Origin: Pantoea sp. AS-PWVM4
Lineage (GTDB): Bacteria > Pseudomonadota > Gammaproteobacteria > Enterobacterales > Enterobacteriaceae
Direction: 5' to 3'
Assembly: GCF_000468095.1 (NCBI RefSeq)
Contig: NZ_ASZC01000007.1
Coordinates: 124,001-188,000 of the forward strand
Length of the DNA stretch: 64,000 nt
Part shown: in pieces, positions 7,512 to 17,821 of the stretch
Numbering within the stretch: the stretch's first letter is position 1
Layout: every line of letters starts with the position of its first letter
Program-made: the position numbers and the translations under genes
Notes under the pieces: model-generated
Told to the model about the DNA's origin: nothing
Databases searched by the model: none
The model's input: only the letters and a program-made list of their open reading frames with translations

Positions 7512-8526
7512 GGTCATTTGCTCCTTTGCTGCGAAGCGCAAGGGCTTCGCCATTAACCGGGAATCGAGGTGTTTTGCCTGTCAGCACGCTGGCGACTTCA
7601 GTGGCCGCCAACTGGCGTGCGGCACGAATTGATTCTTCGGAGTAGTAGGCCGAATGGGGTGTCACGATGACATTTGGCAGAGAGAAAATCGGGTTGTCCG
7701 CAGGATTCCATTGCGCGCGTTTTGCCGGTTCCTCTTCGGGATCGTCCAGTGCTGCACCGGTGATCCAGCCTTCATGCAGTGCGCGGTACAACGCCTGATT
7801 ATCGATAGTGGGGCCACGTCCGGTATTAATGATTAACGCCCGACGCTTCATGGCTTTGAATTCTGCTTCGCTAAGGAAATGACGGGTATCCGTGGTCATC
7901 GGTACCTGCATCATGAAAATGTCGGATTGTGTGATGAGCGTTGCTTTGTTGACCAGTTTCACCTGATGTTGCTGTGCTAATGCCGGATCGATGTAAGGAT
8001 CGTAGACGATGACATTCACGCCAAAGGCGCGAGCGCGTTCGGCGATTGCCTGGCCAATGCGGCCAAATGAAACAATCCCCATCGTTTGTCCACGCAGGCG
8101 ATAGACAGGTGCGCCGGATTGCCACTGCCAGATGCCCTGATGTGTGGCGGTATTGTAAGCAAACAGGTTACGGGCCAGAGCCAGCCACATGCTGATGGCA
8201 TGATCGGCGACTTCCTCGGTGCAGTAATCCCGCACATTTGTTACCAATATGTTGCGATTGGTGGCGGCGTCCACATCGACAATATCGACACCGACACCGT
8301 AGCGGGCAATCACCTTGCATTGTGTCATGGCGGAGATCACCTTTGCGCCGACACGGGCGTACTGATTCATGATGGCGTCGCAATCACGCGCAGCTTCAAC
8401 CAGGTCATCCTCAGATTTCGCCTGTAAACCAATAACATCCGCACCTGCGGCATTGAGGATCTCTTCTTCAATGGCGATGTCGCCGTAATCGTAATCAGTA
8501 ATAACCACCTTAAATCTTCGACTCAT
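7495..8526 (-). CDS. D-isomer-specific 2-hydroxyacid dehydrogenase (CtBP-like)
   Basis: NAD-dependent 2-hydroxyacid dehydrogenase, 343 aa. The Rossmann motif GIVSFGRIGQAIAERA is near residue 150, the Arg of NTGRGP near 235, the acidic EEEP near 265 and the catalytic His in TPHSAYYSEES near 295. The order is that of the C-terminal-binding-protein / phosphoglycerate-dehydrogenase branch. It probably interconverts a 2-hydroxy and a 2-keto acid in the cytoplasm. It is the first gene of the leftward operon; ATG 8526 has AAGGAG six bases upstream. A palindrome likely to bind the GntR-type regulator lies about 80 bases before it. The physiological substrate is not readable. Confidence 0.85.
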   Translation of the reverse strand: MSRRFKVVITDYDYGDIAIEEEILNAAGADVIGLQAKSEDDLVEAARDCDAIMNQYARVGAKVISAMTQCKVIARYGVGVDIVDVDAATNRNILVTNVRDYCTEEVADHAISMWLALARNLFAYNTATHQGIWQWQSGAPVYRLRGQTMGIVSFGRIGQAIAERARAFGVNVIVYDPYIDPALAQQHQVKLVNKATLITQSDIFMMQVPMTTDTRHFLSEAEFKAMKRRALIINTGRGPTIDNQALYRALHEGWITGAALDDPEEEPAKRAQWNPADNPIFSLPNVIVTPHSAYYSEESIRAARQLAATEVASVLTGKTPRFPVNGEALALRSKGANDHAEAI

Positions 8527-8603
8527 CAGACGCTCCTTTAACCAGATTGAGTAGTTTTCGTGACCTGCATTAGCAGCCGGTTTTGAAAAAAACTAACTGA
8601 GAT

Positions 8604-8615
8604 CTGGTATACCAG
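8604..8615. promoter_or_regulatory. GntR/FadR-type operator candidate
   Basis: CTGGTATACCAG is a perfect 12-base palindrome that contains the TGGTNNxACCA-type core typical of FadR-subfamily GntR repressors. It lies between the start of the sugar-acid operon (8526) and the end of the leftward regulator gene (8700). It is therefore suited to control the operon by the adjacent regulator; a sugar-acid effector is an inference. Confidence 0.6.
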
Positions 8616-8699
8616 TCAAAGAAAAGTTAAAAAAATGTGACCAGGATTGGTTTTTTAGTGATTACGCAGGAATGGGCCAGGTATCCCTGGCTCAGAAGA

Positions 8700-9392
8700 T
8701 CAGGAGGACGTCGTCAGGGAAGCCGCGTCGGCGGCGGCAATGTCTTCAACGCCGATTTCATAGGTTTCGCGGGTACGGCCTAAATGGCGTTCGAGAATGG
8801 TCAGAACTTCTGCGTGCGCATCATTTCTGATGGCGGCAACAATGTCACCATGTTCCTGATAAGAAAGGGATGTGTGCTGAGGTTTTGCAGACAGATGGGT
8901 ACGTAGCGCCGCAATCTTCGCTGCATAACGCACATAAGAGTTGGTCAGGTAAGCGTTGTCACAGAAATCAAAAAAGCGCTGGTGGAAATCATTATCCAGC
9001 TCCAGATAACGGCGAAAATCCCCCTCACTCTGAGCGACATCCATTTGTTTCACCACTGCATCCAGTGCATCAGCCAGCCCTTTTGCATTCTGCTGCATAG
9101 CCAGAGTGAGTGCCGCGGTTTCAAGAACCTGTCTGAAAGCACAGATTTCGCGGACTTCTCTGGCGCTCAGTGTAAACACCCGCACGCCTGATTGCGGCTT
9201 GATCGTAACAAGCCCTTCGTTACTGAGTTGGGCAAGCGCTTCACGAACCGGTGTTTTTGAGACATTCAACTCAGCGGCAACCGTGCGTTCGCTAATGGCT
9301 GCACCCAACGGAATATCGCCATGAACTATCAGCTTACGAACGTGATCGGTTACCACCGCTGTCAGTGACTTAGGTCGCTCAAAATCTGCCAC
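8700..9392 (-). CDS. GntR-family transcriptional regulator, FadR/FCD subfamily
   Basis: A 230-aa DNA-binding repressor. The winged helix occupies about residues 5-75 (VTDHVRKLIVHGDI...ISERTVAAELNVSKTPVREAL, then GLVTIKPQSGVRVF). An all-helical FCD effector domain follows at about residues 85-215. The start codon is GTG 9392 with GGGAG upstream. It is oriented like the sugar-acid operon and lies just upstream of it, the usual place of a DgoR-type local repressor. The CTGGTATACCAG palindrome at 8604 is its likely site. The effector is probably a pathway sugar acid (inference). Confidence 0.87.
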   Translation of the reverse strand: MADFERPKSLTAVVTDHVRKLIVHGDIPLGAAISERTVAAELNVSKTPVREALAQLSNEGLVTIKPQSGVRVFTLSAREVREICAFRQVLETAALTLAMQQNAKGLADALDAVVKQMDVAQSEGDFRRYLELDNDFHQRFFDFCDNAYLTNSYVRYAAKIAALRTHLSAKPQHTSLSYQEHGDIVAAIRNDAHAEVLTILERHLGRTRETYEIGVEDIAAADAASLTTSS

Positions 9393-9536
9393 GGATGACT
9401 CCCTGTTGATGGACGAGATGCCACATTTTAGCGAATCAACTCAGGACAACAATCCTTTTACATTTATTACTGGTTAGTCAGAGGTCGTTAAGATGATGTC
9501 TGCGGCCTGGATGATCATCCGCCTCGGGGAATACCA

Positions 9537-10724
9537 TCACTTCAACAGATAAGCCAATGAAAGATTATCGTTAAACGTTATCCTGCCAATTTCAGTCAAA
9601 AATGCATCCTCTGCATTTTTGTCATGTCTTGCGATACTGTGATAGCTATAGACAATATTAATCACGTCATCTTCAGTGAAGTTATCATTCAGCGCAATAC
9701 TTGCAGCAATTAGCCACTTTAGTAATAACCATTCCGATATCATCAAATAAAGGTTGGTGAAAAACTCTCTTCCATTCTTCTGTGGGAAAAAATCCTCATA
9801 CATACGATACTGGATATAGTTACTAAGCAGATGGGGGCGTTCCTGGAACCAGGGGCGTGCTTTATCTTGCCAGATTGTATTTATTCGCTGCATTGTGTCT
9901 GCGGAATTGTTGCTTTGCAAATCATGCAGTTTTTGCGAATAAAATCGTAGGGTGGACCACCCACGACCTTCATTTTTTTCACCAAGGTATGTTTGCAGTC
10001 GAGAAAGGAGTTCGGATTGTAGCTGATAATTCGGATTTAATTCATCAATGTTTTTTCTAATTTGATCGTTATGAATCGCCGTCTGGATATCCTCGAAATA
10101 ATTTAAAATATTTCCTTCCGGCTCATTGTCTTTTGCCAGTTTATCACGATAAAAGAATAACAAGATGATACCGTAAAAGCCCGCCTCGATGTCTGAACCG
10201 CAGGTTAGCATAATGTTGGTGCACATCAGATTGAGCAGACGATCGTGCTCGCTAATGTCTGGTGCATCCAACGCCTCGGGACTTGGCTTGATTTTTTCGC
10301 TGTAGAGCATCGCGCCCGGCGTTGTTAACAGTCTTTTTGCCGCCTCCGGGCACGATAAGGTCAGGTTACTTCTGATTTCATATTTATAGCTGGCGTAAAG
10401 ACGTGGATAGATCGCACAGGTGGTGCTGAGCGCTTTTTCCCCAAGTGACTTATGCACTTTGCACAAGCGATCTTCATCAAGAAAAGTACAGTTACCATTA
10501 CTTGTTAATTTTATTTTTCCCCAACGACTCTGGCTCTCTTTAGTGGTAATAATATTTTCAACTGCAATGTGACGAATTTCAATTGCTTCGCTCTGCATGT
10601 ATCGATTTACCGTTGGTTCATCGAACTCAATATCCCATCCTTTGCAGCAATGGTCCGGGCAGGCACTACCCACACATTGAAACTGGTTGAAAAATGCCGG
10701 TTCTACAATAACGATCTCTTCCAT
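9537..10724 (-). CDS. fliB: Flagellin lysine-N-methylase (FliB-like)
   Basis: Cysteine-rich protein of 395 aa related to FliB, which methylates surface lysines of flagellin in some enterobacteria. The N-terminal cluster FQCVGSACPDHCCKGW and later cysteines (CTFLDEDRLCKVH, TTCAIYPR, LSCPEAAK) fit a metal or Fe-S binding module. I place the start at ATG 10724 because similarity begins at MEEIVIVEPAFFNQF; the frame stays open another 72 codons of non-typical, Phe-rich sequence. No flagellin or motility gene is nearby, so it is an orphan copy at the edge of the nif island. It lies about 1.6 kb from an Rpn-type remnant. Confidence 0.8.
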   Translation of the reverse strand: MEEIVIVEPAFFNQFQCVGSACPDHCCKGWDIEFDEPTVNRYMQSEAIEIRHIAVENIITTKESQSRWGKIKLTSNGNCTFLDEDRLCKVHKSLGEKALSTTCAIYPRLYASYKYEIRSNLTLSCPEAAKRLLTTPGAMLYSEKIKPSPEALDAPDISEHDRLLNLMCTNIMLTCGSDIEAGFYGIILLFFYRDKLAKDNEPEGNILNYFEDIQTAIHNDQIRKNIDELNPNYQLQSELLSRLQTYLGEKNEGRGWSTLRFYSQKLHDLQSNNSADTMQRINTIWQDKARPWFQERPHLLSNYIQYRMYEDFFPQKNGREFFTNLYLMISEWLLLKWLIAASIALNDNFTEDDVINIVYSYHSIARHDKNAEDAFLTEIGRITFNDNLSLAYLLK

Positions 10725-11099
10725 TAACGCAGCGCTCTCTTTAAAGAAGAAAAAATAACAATGCTCAACGATAGCAACAGGTGAATAAATCGATAGTAGA
10801 AAATAATAACCAAATTGCTGCATGTTCTGCTCATAAAATACCGTTTTAGAGCGAGGGATGCCTGTGGATTTGGCGATATAAAAGGCGGGCGCTGTGCAAT
10901 TTAACTTGTTTTTAACATTATTGATGGGAAATAAAGACATGGAAAGAGAATTAAAAGCATATAATGTTAAAGAAGACAGGCGTCCTATATTTCAGAAAAG
11001 AAAATTATTCTTAGCCATTTGGGGCATGCCTGCGGCTTCTGAGTCAATGAAGAATGTTGAAGTCTCTGAATAGCGGGTATACATTTCAGTTTTTCCCCG
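10725..11099. other. Intergenic stretch between fliB and the Rpn remnant
   Basis: AT-rich in its left half, with the likely leftward fliB promoter. A plus-strand frame of 44 codons (10939-11073, product beginning MERELKAYNVKEDRRP) is present but has no clear ribosome site and no family I recognise. Nothing else is supported. Confidence 0.4.
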
Positions 11100-11348
11100 C
11101 CAGATGCAGAAGGTTTTATTCGCGAACTGGCCCAACGTTTGCCACAGCATGAGAATGAACTTATGACCATTGCACAACAACTTGAGCAAAAAGGTGAGCA
11201 GAAAGGCCTACAAAAAGGCAAGCAAATCGCTGAGCGCGATACCCGGCTGGAAATCGCCCGCAATATGCTTGAAAGCGGTTTTGACTGGGCATCTGTCATG
11301 AAAATGACCGGTCTTACTGAGCAGGACCGTCAGCATATTAAGCACTAA
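11100..11348 (+). pseudogene. Rpn-family recombination-promoting nuclease, C-terminal remnant
   Basis: About 82 codons reading PDAEGFIRELAQRLPQHENE, then a Lys/Gln/Gly-rich coiled segment (EQKGEQKGLQKGKQ) and the end VMKMTGLTEQDRQHIKH. This is the typical C-terminal tail of Rpn/YhgA-like (PD-(D/E)XK) proteins, normally about 300 aa. The nuclease domain is missing: upstream the frame soon closes. Translation could only start at ATG 11139, so a functional protein is unlikely. It marks past mobile-element activity beside the nif cluster. Confidence 0.75.
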
Positions 11349-11507
11349 TGATGTTGCCCTGCTAAGCCCAAACACCTGGTAAGTTAGATGCAGCACAAGC
11401 GTTAGCGTTGAAGAGAACACATGCTGCGTCAGCAGGAACATTCAAACTCTCCCTTGCGCCCCAGAACAATAAGCAGGAATAATTTTGAAGATGGCAAGGA
11501 CATGAGC

Positions 11508-11532
11508 GAGCAGCGCGTGTCCTGCGCTGCTC
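11508..11532. terminator. Hairpin downstream of nifJ
   Basis: GAGCAGCGC and GCGCTGCTC form a perfect 9-bp GC-rich stem with a 7-base loop. It lies 27 bases past the nifJ stop codon in the direction of nifJ transcription. The T-rich flank (CTTCTTTTCC) is on the plus-strand side, so it may act in both directions. Confidence 0.55.
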
Positions 11533-11558
11533 AAGCCTTCTTTTCCTTAAGATATAAA

Positions 11559-14500
11559 TTACTCACCCGCCATGCGCCTGTACTGCTCAAAGCGTTGTTT
11601 TGCATCCTGTTCCGTCTGTTCGAACAATTGATCCACAATATCTGGCGCTGTCCGACGCAGCGAAGCATAGCGCACCTCGCCCAATAAAAAGTCGCGGAAA
11701 CTCTCTTCCGGTTCCTCCGAATCCAGGATGAACGGATTCTTGCCTTTCTCTGCCAACTGCGGGTTATAACGCCACAGATGCCAGTAGCCAGCGTCGACCG
11801 CACGCTTCGCTTCGCGATGGCTGCATCCCATGCCTGCTTTTAGCCCGTGGTTGATGCACGCCGCATAGGCTATGACCAGGGAAGGACCGGGCCATGCTTC
11901 CGCTTCGGCAATGGCCCGCAACGTCTGAGCTTTATCGGCCCCCATAGCAATCTGCGCGACATAGACGTTGCCGTAACTGAGCGCCATCATACCCAGGTCT
12001 TTTTTACGGGTGCGTTTGCCTTGCGCTGCAAATTTGGCAATAGCCGCAGCCGGTGTCGATTTCGAGGATTGACCGCCGGTATTGGAATAAACTTCGGTAT
12101 CATAAACCAGTACATTCACATCCTCGCCTGAAGCCAGCACATGGTCTAAGCCACCAAATCCAATATCATAGGCCCAACCATCGCCACCAAAGATCCACTG
12201 CGAGCGTTTGGCGAAGTAGTCCTGATTTTGATAAAGGCGATTGAGCAAGTCATCATCGCCCTTTTCTTCCGCCAGCAGCGTACTCAGAAGCTCACCACGT
12301 TCTCGCGTACCGTTGCCCTGATCTTTCAGCGTCAACCATTGCTGCAATGCCTGATTCAGCTCAGCACTGAGCGGGCGTTTCAGGGCTTCGGTTGCATAAT
12401 GGGCGAGTTGTTCGCGCACTGCCCGACCGCCCAACATCATACCAAGGCCAAATTCGGCGTTATCCTCAAACAGCGAATTCGCCCATGCCGGTCCCTGCCC
12501 TTTATGGTTGGTGGTCCAGGGAATGGAGGGGGCACTGGCTCCCCAGATGGATGAACAACCGGTGGCGTTGGCGATCATCATTCGGTCGCCAAACAGTTGT
12601 GTCACCAGCCGCGCATAAGGGGTTTCACCACATCCGGCGCAGGCACCGGAAAACTCCAGCAGCGGGGTTTCGAACTGGCTGCCTTTTACCGAGGTTTTGC
12701 CAAATGGATTGGGTTTTGGGGCCAGCCCCAGTGCATAGTCCCACACCGTGCTCATATGTCGCTGACTTTCCAACGGCTGCATACTGAGCGCCTTGCCCCT
12801 GGAGGGGCAGATATCGACGCAGTTTCCGCAGCCAGAGCAGTCCAGCGGCGAGATCGCCAGGTGATATTCATAATCGGTGGCGCCTTGCGCGGGTTTACTT
12901 AACAGCTCCGGCATCGCGAAATAGCGTTCCTCATTGGTCAGCAGTGCCGGACGCACGGCGGCATGGGGGCAGATAAACGCACATTGATTACATTGGGTAC
13001 AACCCTCAGGCTGCCACACCGGTACATCCCGTGCGATGCCGCGTTTCTCCCAGGCCGACGTACCGGTGGGAAAGGTGCCATCTTCGCGACCGGCGAAGGC
13101 ACTGACCGGTAATTTATCGCCACACTGGCGATTCATCGGCTCAAGAATGTCATTGATAAAATCAGGCACCAACTGCGCGACGGCGGGATGATCTTCTCCG
13201 GTTGCCCAACGTTCGGGCACCATCACTTCCTGCAATGCTTCCATCCCCAAGTCAATGGCCGCATTATTCATGTCGACCACGTTTTGTCCTTTGCTACCGT
13301 AGGATTTCTCAACTGCCTGTTTTAAATAGGCGGCGGCTGTTGCTGGGGCGATGATCCCGGTCAGTTTAAAAAACGCCGCCTGCATCAGCATATTGAAACG
13401 CCCTCCCAGCCCCAGGCGGCGGGCAATGTCCACGGCGTTCAGGGTGTAAAATCGAATCCCGTTACGCGCGATGTAGCGTTTCATACTGGCGGGGAGTTTC
13501 GCCTCCAGTTCCTCGCCAAACCAGGTGCAGTTAAGCAGAAAGGTGCCGCCAGGATTCAATCCTTCCAGCAGGTCGTATTTGTCGACATAAGATTGCTGCG
13601 AACAGGAGATAAAATCGGCGCGATGGATCAGGTACGGGGCATTGATCGGACGTTGACCAAAGCGCAGATGAGACACGGTAATCCCGCCCGATTTCTTCGA
13701 GTCATAGGCGAAATACGCCTGCGCGTACATCGGGGTGTTATCCCCGATGATTTTAATCGCGCTTTTGTTGGCGCTTACGGTACCGTCCGAACCTAATCCC
13801 CAGAATTTACAGGCGGTGATGCCTTCGGTAGAGACTTGCACCTCCTGAACGGGCACCGGCAGGGAGGTATGGGTGACATCATCAAAGATCCCCAGGGTAA
13901 AGCCATCTTTAGGCTGCGGTTTTGTCAGATTTTCAAAAACTGAGACGATATGTGATGGCAGGACATCTTTACCACCGAGGGCGTAACGCCCACCGACGAT
14001 CAGCGGCGGATTAGCACGTTGGTAAAAGGCATTTCTCACATCCAGACACAGCGGTTCGGCTTGGGCGCCCGGCTCTTTGGTCCTATCCAGCACCGCGATA
14101 CGTTTTACGCTGGCAGGAATGCGGGCAAAAAAATGCGCTAACGAGAATGGCCGAAACAGATGGACCATCAGCACCCCAACCTTCCCGCCGCTGTCGAGCA
14201 GGGCGTCAACCACATCCTGAATGGTGTCGCATACCGACCCCATGGCAACAATCATCTGCTCGGCATCCTCCGCACCGTAATAATCGAACAGATGGTATTC
14301 CCGGCCAGTGATGGCGGCGATCTCCGCCATATAGCTTTCGACAATCTCCGGCAATGCGGCATAGAAACCGTTGGCGGCCTCGCGTTCCTGAAAATAGATA
14401 TCCGGGTTCTGGGCTGTGCCGCGGATAACCGGATGATCGGGGTTGAGGGCATTCCGGCGAAACCGGTCCAGCGCGTCGGTATCCAGCAGCGGTGCCAGCG

Positions 14501-15068
14501 CATCGTATTCCAGCACCTCAATCTTCTGGATTTCGTGCGAAGTGCGGAAACCGTCAAAGAAGTTAATAAAAGGCACGCGCCCTTTGATGGCGGCCAGATG
14601 GGCCACCGCAGACAAATCCATCACCTGCTGCACATTACTTTCTGCCAGCATCGCACAGCCGGTCTGGCGTACAGCCATGACATCCTGGTGGTCGCCAAAG
14701 ATATTTAACGAATTGGTTGCCAGCGCCCTGGCACTGACATGAAACACGCCAGGTAACAGTTCACCGGCGATTTTGTAGAGATTGGGGGTCATCAGCAGTA
14801 ACCCCTGGGAAGCGGTATAGGTGGTGGTTAATGCCCCCGCCTGTAGCGCCCCGTGTACCGCGCCCGCAGCACCCGCTTCCGACTGCATCTCCATCACCCG
14901 CACCGGTTGACCAAACAGGTTCTTTTTCCCGGCAGCCGCCCACTCATCAACATTTTCCGCCATAGGCGTGGAGGGGGTGATGGGGTAAATCGCCGCCACA
15001 TCGGTAAAGGCATAGGAGATCCAGGCCGCCGCCGCGTTGCCATCCATCGTTTTCATCGTTCCGGACAT
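11559..15068 (-). CDS. nifJ: Pyruvate:flavodoxin/ferredoxin oxidoreductase
   Basis: Single-chain pyruvate oxidoreductase of 1169 aa, the normal NifJ length. It oxidises pyruvate with CoA and passes electrons to flavodoxin NifF and on to NifH. Domains in order: pyruvate/TPP domain from the N-terminus (YPITPSTPMAENVDEWA), central gamma and CoA domains, a two-[4Fe-4S] ferredoxin module (CTQCNQCAFICPHA and CSGCGNCVDICPSRGK, about residues 690-760), then the C-terminal TPP domain with the third cluster (CAGCGETPYARL) and GDGWAYDIGFGG. ATG 15068 has GAGG eight bases upstream. It is divergent from nifH, and its own sigma-54 element lies at 15105-15120. Confidence 0.97.
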   Translation of the reverse strand: MSGTMKTMDGNAAAAWISYAFTDVAAIYPITPSTPMAENVDEWAAAGKKNLFGQPVRVMEMQSEAGAAGAVHGALQAGALTTTYTASQGLLLMTPNLYKIAGELLPGVFHVSARALATNSLNIFGDHQDVMAVRQTGCAMLAESNVQQVMDLSAVAHLAAIKGRVPFINFFDGFRTSHEIQKIEVLEYDALAPLLDTDALDRFRRNALNPDHPVIRGTAQNPDIYFQEREAANGFYAALPEIVESYMAEIAAITGREYHLFDYYGAEDAEQMIVAMGSVCDTIQDVVDALLDSGGKVGVLMVHLFRPFSLAHFFARIPASVKRIAVLDRTKEPGAQAEPLCLDVRNAFYQRANPPLIVGGRYALGGKDVLPSHIVSVFENLTKPQPKDGFTLGIFDDVTHTSLPVPVQEVQVSTEGITACKFWGLGSDGTVSANKSAIKIIGDNTPMYAQAYFAYDSKKSGGITVSHLRFGQRPINAPYLIHRADFISCSQQSYVDKYDLLEGLNPGGTFLLNCTWFGEELEAKLPASMKRYIARNGIRFYTLNAVDIARRLGLGGRFNMLMQAAFFKLTGIIAPATAAAYLKQAVEKSYGSKGQNVVDMNNAAIDLGMEALQEVMVPERWATGEDHPAVAQLVPDFINDILEPMNRQCGDKLPVSAFAGREDGTFPTGTSAWEKRGIARDVPVWQPEGCTQCNQCAFICPHAAVRPALLTNEERYFAMPELLSKPAQGATDYEYHLAISPLDCSGCGNCVDICPSRGKALSMQPLESQRHMSTVWDYALGLAPKPNPFGKTSVKGSQFETPLLEFSGACAGCGETPYARLVTQLFGDRMMIANATGCSSIWGASAPSIPWTTNHKGQGPAWANSLFEDNAEFGLGMMLGGRAVREQLAHYATEALKRPLSAELNQALQQWLTLKDQGNGTRERGELLSTLLAEEKGDDDLLNRLYQNQDYFAKRSQWIFGGDGWAYDIGFGGLDHVLASGEDVNVLVYDTEVYSNTGGQSSKSTPAAAIAKFAAQGKRTRKKDLGMMALSYGNVYVAQIAMGADKAQTLRAIAEAEAWPGPSLVIAYAACINHGLKAGMGCSHREAKRAVDAGYWHLWRYNPQLAEKGKNPFILDSEEPEESFRDFLLGEVRYASLRRTAPDIVDQLFEQTEQDAKQRFEQYRRMAGE

Positions 15069-15104
15069 GTCTGTTTCCTCGAAAATCGTCGTGACCTTGC
15101 CCGA

Positions 15105-15120
15105 AGCACAGCCTGTGCCA
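15105..15120 (-). promoter_or_regulatory. Sigma-54 (-24/-12) promoter of nifJ
   Basis: On the minus strand TGGCACAGGCTGTGCT has GG (15119-15118) and GC (15107-15106) exactly ten bases apart, the RpoN -24/-12 layout. It is about 37 bases upstream of the nifJ start. The two NifA sites at 15181 and 15217 lie 60-110 bases upstream of it. Confidence 0.88.
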
Positions 15121-15153
15121 GTTTATATTAAACGAATAAAAACAATGAGATGA

Positions 15154-16305
<1,152 letters not shown>

Positions 16306-16317
16306 CAGGATGCGCCC

Positions 16318-17766
16318 ATGAGCAATGCAACAGCCGATCGCAATCTGGAGATCATCCAGGAAGTGCTGGAGATCTACCCGGAGAAAACGCGCAAGGAACG
16401 CCGTAAACACATGATGGTGACCGACCCGGAGATGGAGAGTGTCGGAAAATGCATCATCTCTAACCGCAAATCACAACCGGGCGTGATGACGGTGCGTGGT
16501 TGTGCCTATGCCGGTTCCAAAGGGGTGGTGTTTGGGCCGATCAAAGATATGGCCCACATCTCGCACGGCCCGGTAGGTTGCGGTCAATATTCACGCGCCG
16601 GACGCCGCAACTATTTCACCGGCATCAGCGGTGTCGACAGTTTTGTCACCCTTAACTTCACCTCCGATTTTCAGGAACGCGACATCGTGTTTGGTGGGGA
16701 TAAAAAACTCACCAAACTGATTGCGGAGATGGAGGAACTGTTTCCGCTGACCAAAGGGATCAGCATTCAGTCGGAGTGCCCGGTTGGGCTGATTGGCGAC
16801 GATATCTCTGCCGTCGCCAAAGCCAGTAGCACCGCCATCAACAAACCGGTGGTGCCGGTACGTTGCGAAGGCTTTCGTGGCGTATCTCAGTCGCTGGGGC
16901 ACCATATCGCCAATGATGTGATCCGTGACTGGGTGCTGGACAACCGTGAAGGGCAACCTTTTGCAACCACACCCTATGATGTGGCGATCATCGGTGACTA
17001 CAACATCGGCGGTGATGCCTGGGCCTCCCGTATCTTGCTGGAGGAGATGGGGTTGCGGGTGGTGGCGCAGTGGTCAGGCGACGGCACGCTGGTCGAAATG
17101 GAAAACACCCCGTTTGTGAAGCTCAACCTGGTGCACTGCTACCGTTCAATGAACTACATCTCACGCCATATGGAGGAGAAGCACGGCATTCCGTGGATGG
17201 AATATAACTTCTTCGGGCCAACCAAAGTGGCGGAGTCGCTGCGTAAAATCGCCGATCAGTTTGATGACCACATTCGTGCCAATGCCGAGGCGGTGATTGC
17301 CCGCTACCAGGCGCAAAACGACGCCATCATCGCGAAATATCGCCCACGTCTGGAAGGCCGCAAAGTGCTGCTTTACATGGGTGGGCTGCGCCCACGCCAT
17401 CTGATTGGTGCTTATGAAGATCTGGGCATGGAGATCATCGCCGCCGGTTACGAGTTCGGTCATAACGACGACTACGACCGGACTCTGCCGGAACTGAAGG
17501 AAGGCACATTGTTATTCGATGATGCCAGCAGTTATGAGCTGGAAGCCTTTGTCAAAGCGCTCAAGCCGGACCTGATCGGCTCGGGTATCAAGGAAAAATA
17601 CATCTTCCAGAAGATGGGCGTGCCGTTCCGCCAGATGCACTCCTGGGACTACTCCGGCCCCTATCATGGCTATGACGGCTTCGCCATTTTTGCCCGTGAT
17701 ATGGATATGACGTTAAACAATCCCGCCTGGGGCCAGCTTACCGCGCCCTGGTTGAAGTCCGCCTGA
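16318..17766 (+). CDS. nifD: Nitrogenase MoFe protein alpha chain
   Basis: Alpha subunit (482 aa) of the alpha2beta2 MoFe protein; it holds FeMo-cofactor where N2 is reduced. P-cluster cysteines are at Cys62 (RGCAYAG), Cys88 (GPVGCGQY) and in SECPVG. The cofactor ligands are the Cys in [12 protein letters not shown] and the His at about 441 in [17 protein letters not shown]. Twelve bases separate it from nifH, and AGGA precedes ATG 16318. Gene order and length are those of Klebsiella-type clusters, and no Anf/Vnf features are seen, so this is the Mo-dependent enzyme. Confidence 0.98.
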   Translation: MSNATADRNLEIIQEVLEIYPEKTRKERRKHMMVTDPEMESVGKCIISNRKSQPGVMTVRGCAYAGSKGVVFGPIKDMAHISHGPVGCGQYSRAGRRNYFTGISGVDSFVTLNFTSDFQERDIVFGGDKKLTKLIAEMEELFPLTKGISIQSECPVGLIGDDISAVAKASSTAINKPVVPVRCEGFRGVSQSLGHHIANDVIRDWVLDNREGQPFATTPYDVAIIGDYNIGGDAWASRILLEEMGLRVVAQWSGDGTLVEMENTPFVKLNLVHCYRSMNYISRHMEEKHGIPWMEYNFFGPTKVAESLRKIADQFDDHIRANAEAVIARYQAQNDAIIAKYRPRLEGRKVLLYMGGLRPRHLIGAYEDLGMEIIAAGYEFGHNDDYDRTLPELKEGTLLFDDASSYELEAFVKALKPDLIGSGIKEKYIFQKMGVPFRQMHSWDYSGPYHGYDGFAIFARDMDMTLNNPAWGQLTAPWLKSA

Positions 17767-17821
17767 CATCTCTTATGCAATCCCGTCAGTTCACAGATTT
17801 GTGGCGCGGGAGGAGAAAAAC

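Noticed and set aside
10939-11073. Plus-strand frame of 44 codons between fliB and the Rpn remnant
   Set aside because: No clear ribosome site and no family resemblance; likely chance in an AT-rich gap.
14160-14708. Long open frames on the strand opposite nifJ (also opposite other long genes)
   Set aside because: They mirror the codon pattern of the real gene, have no ribosome sites and no recognisable domains.
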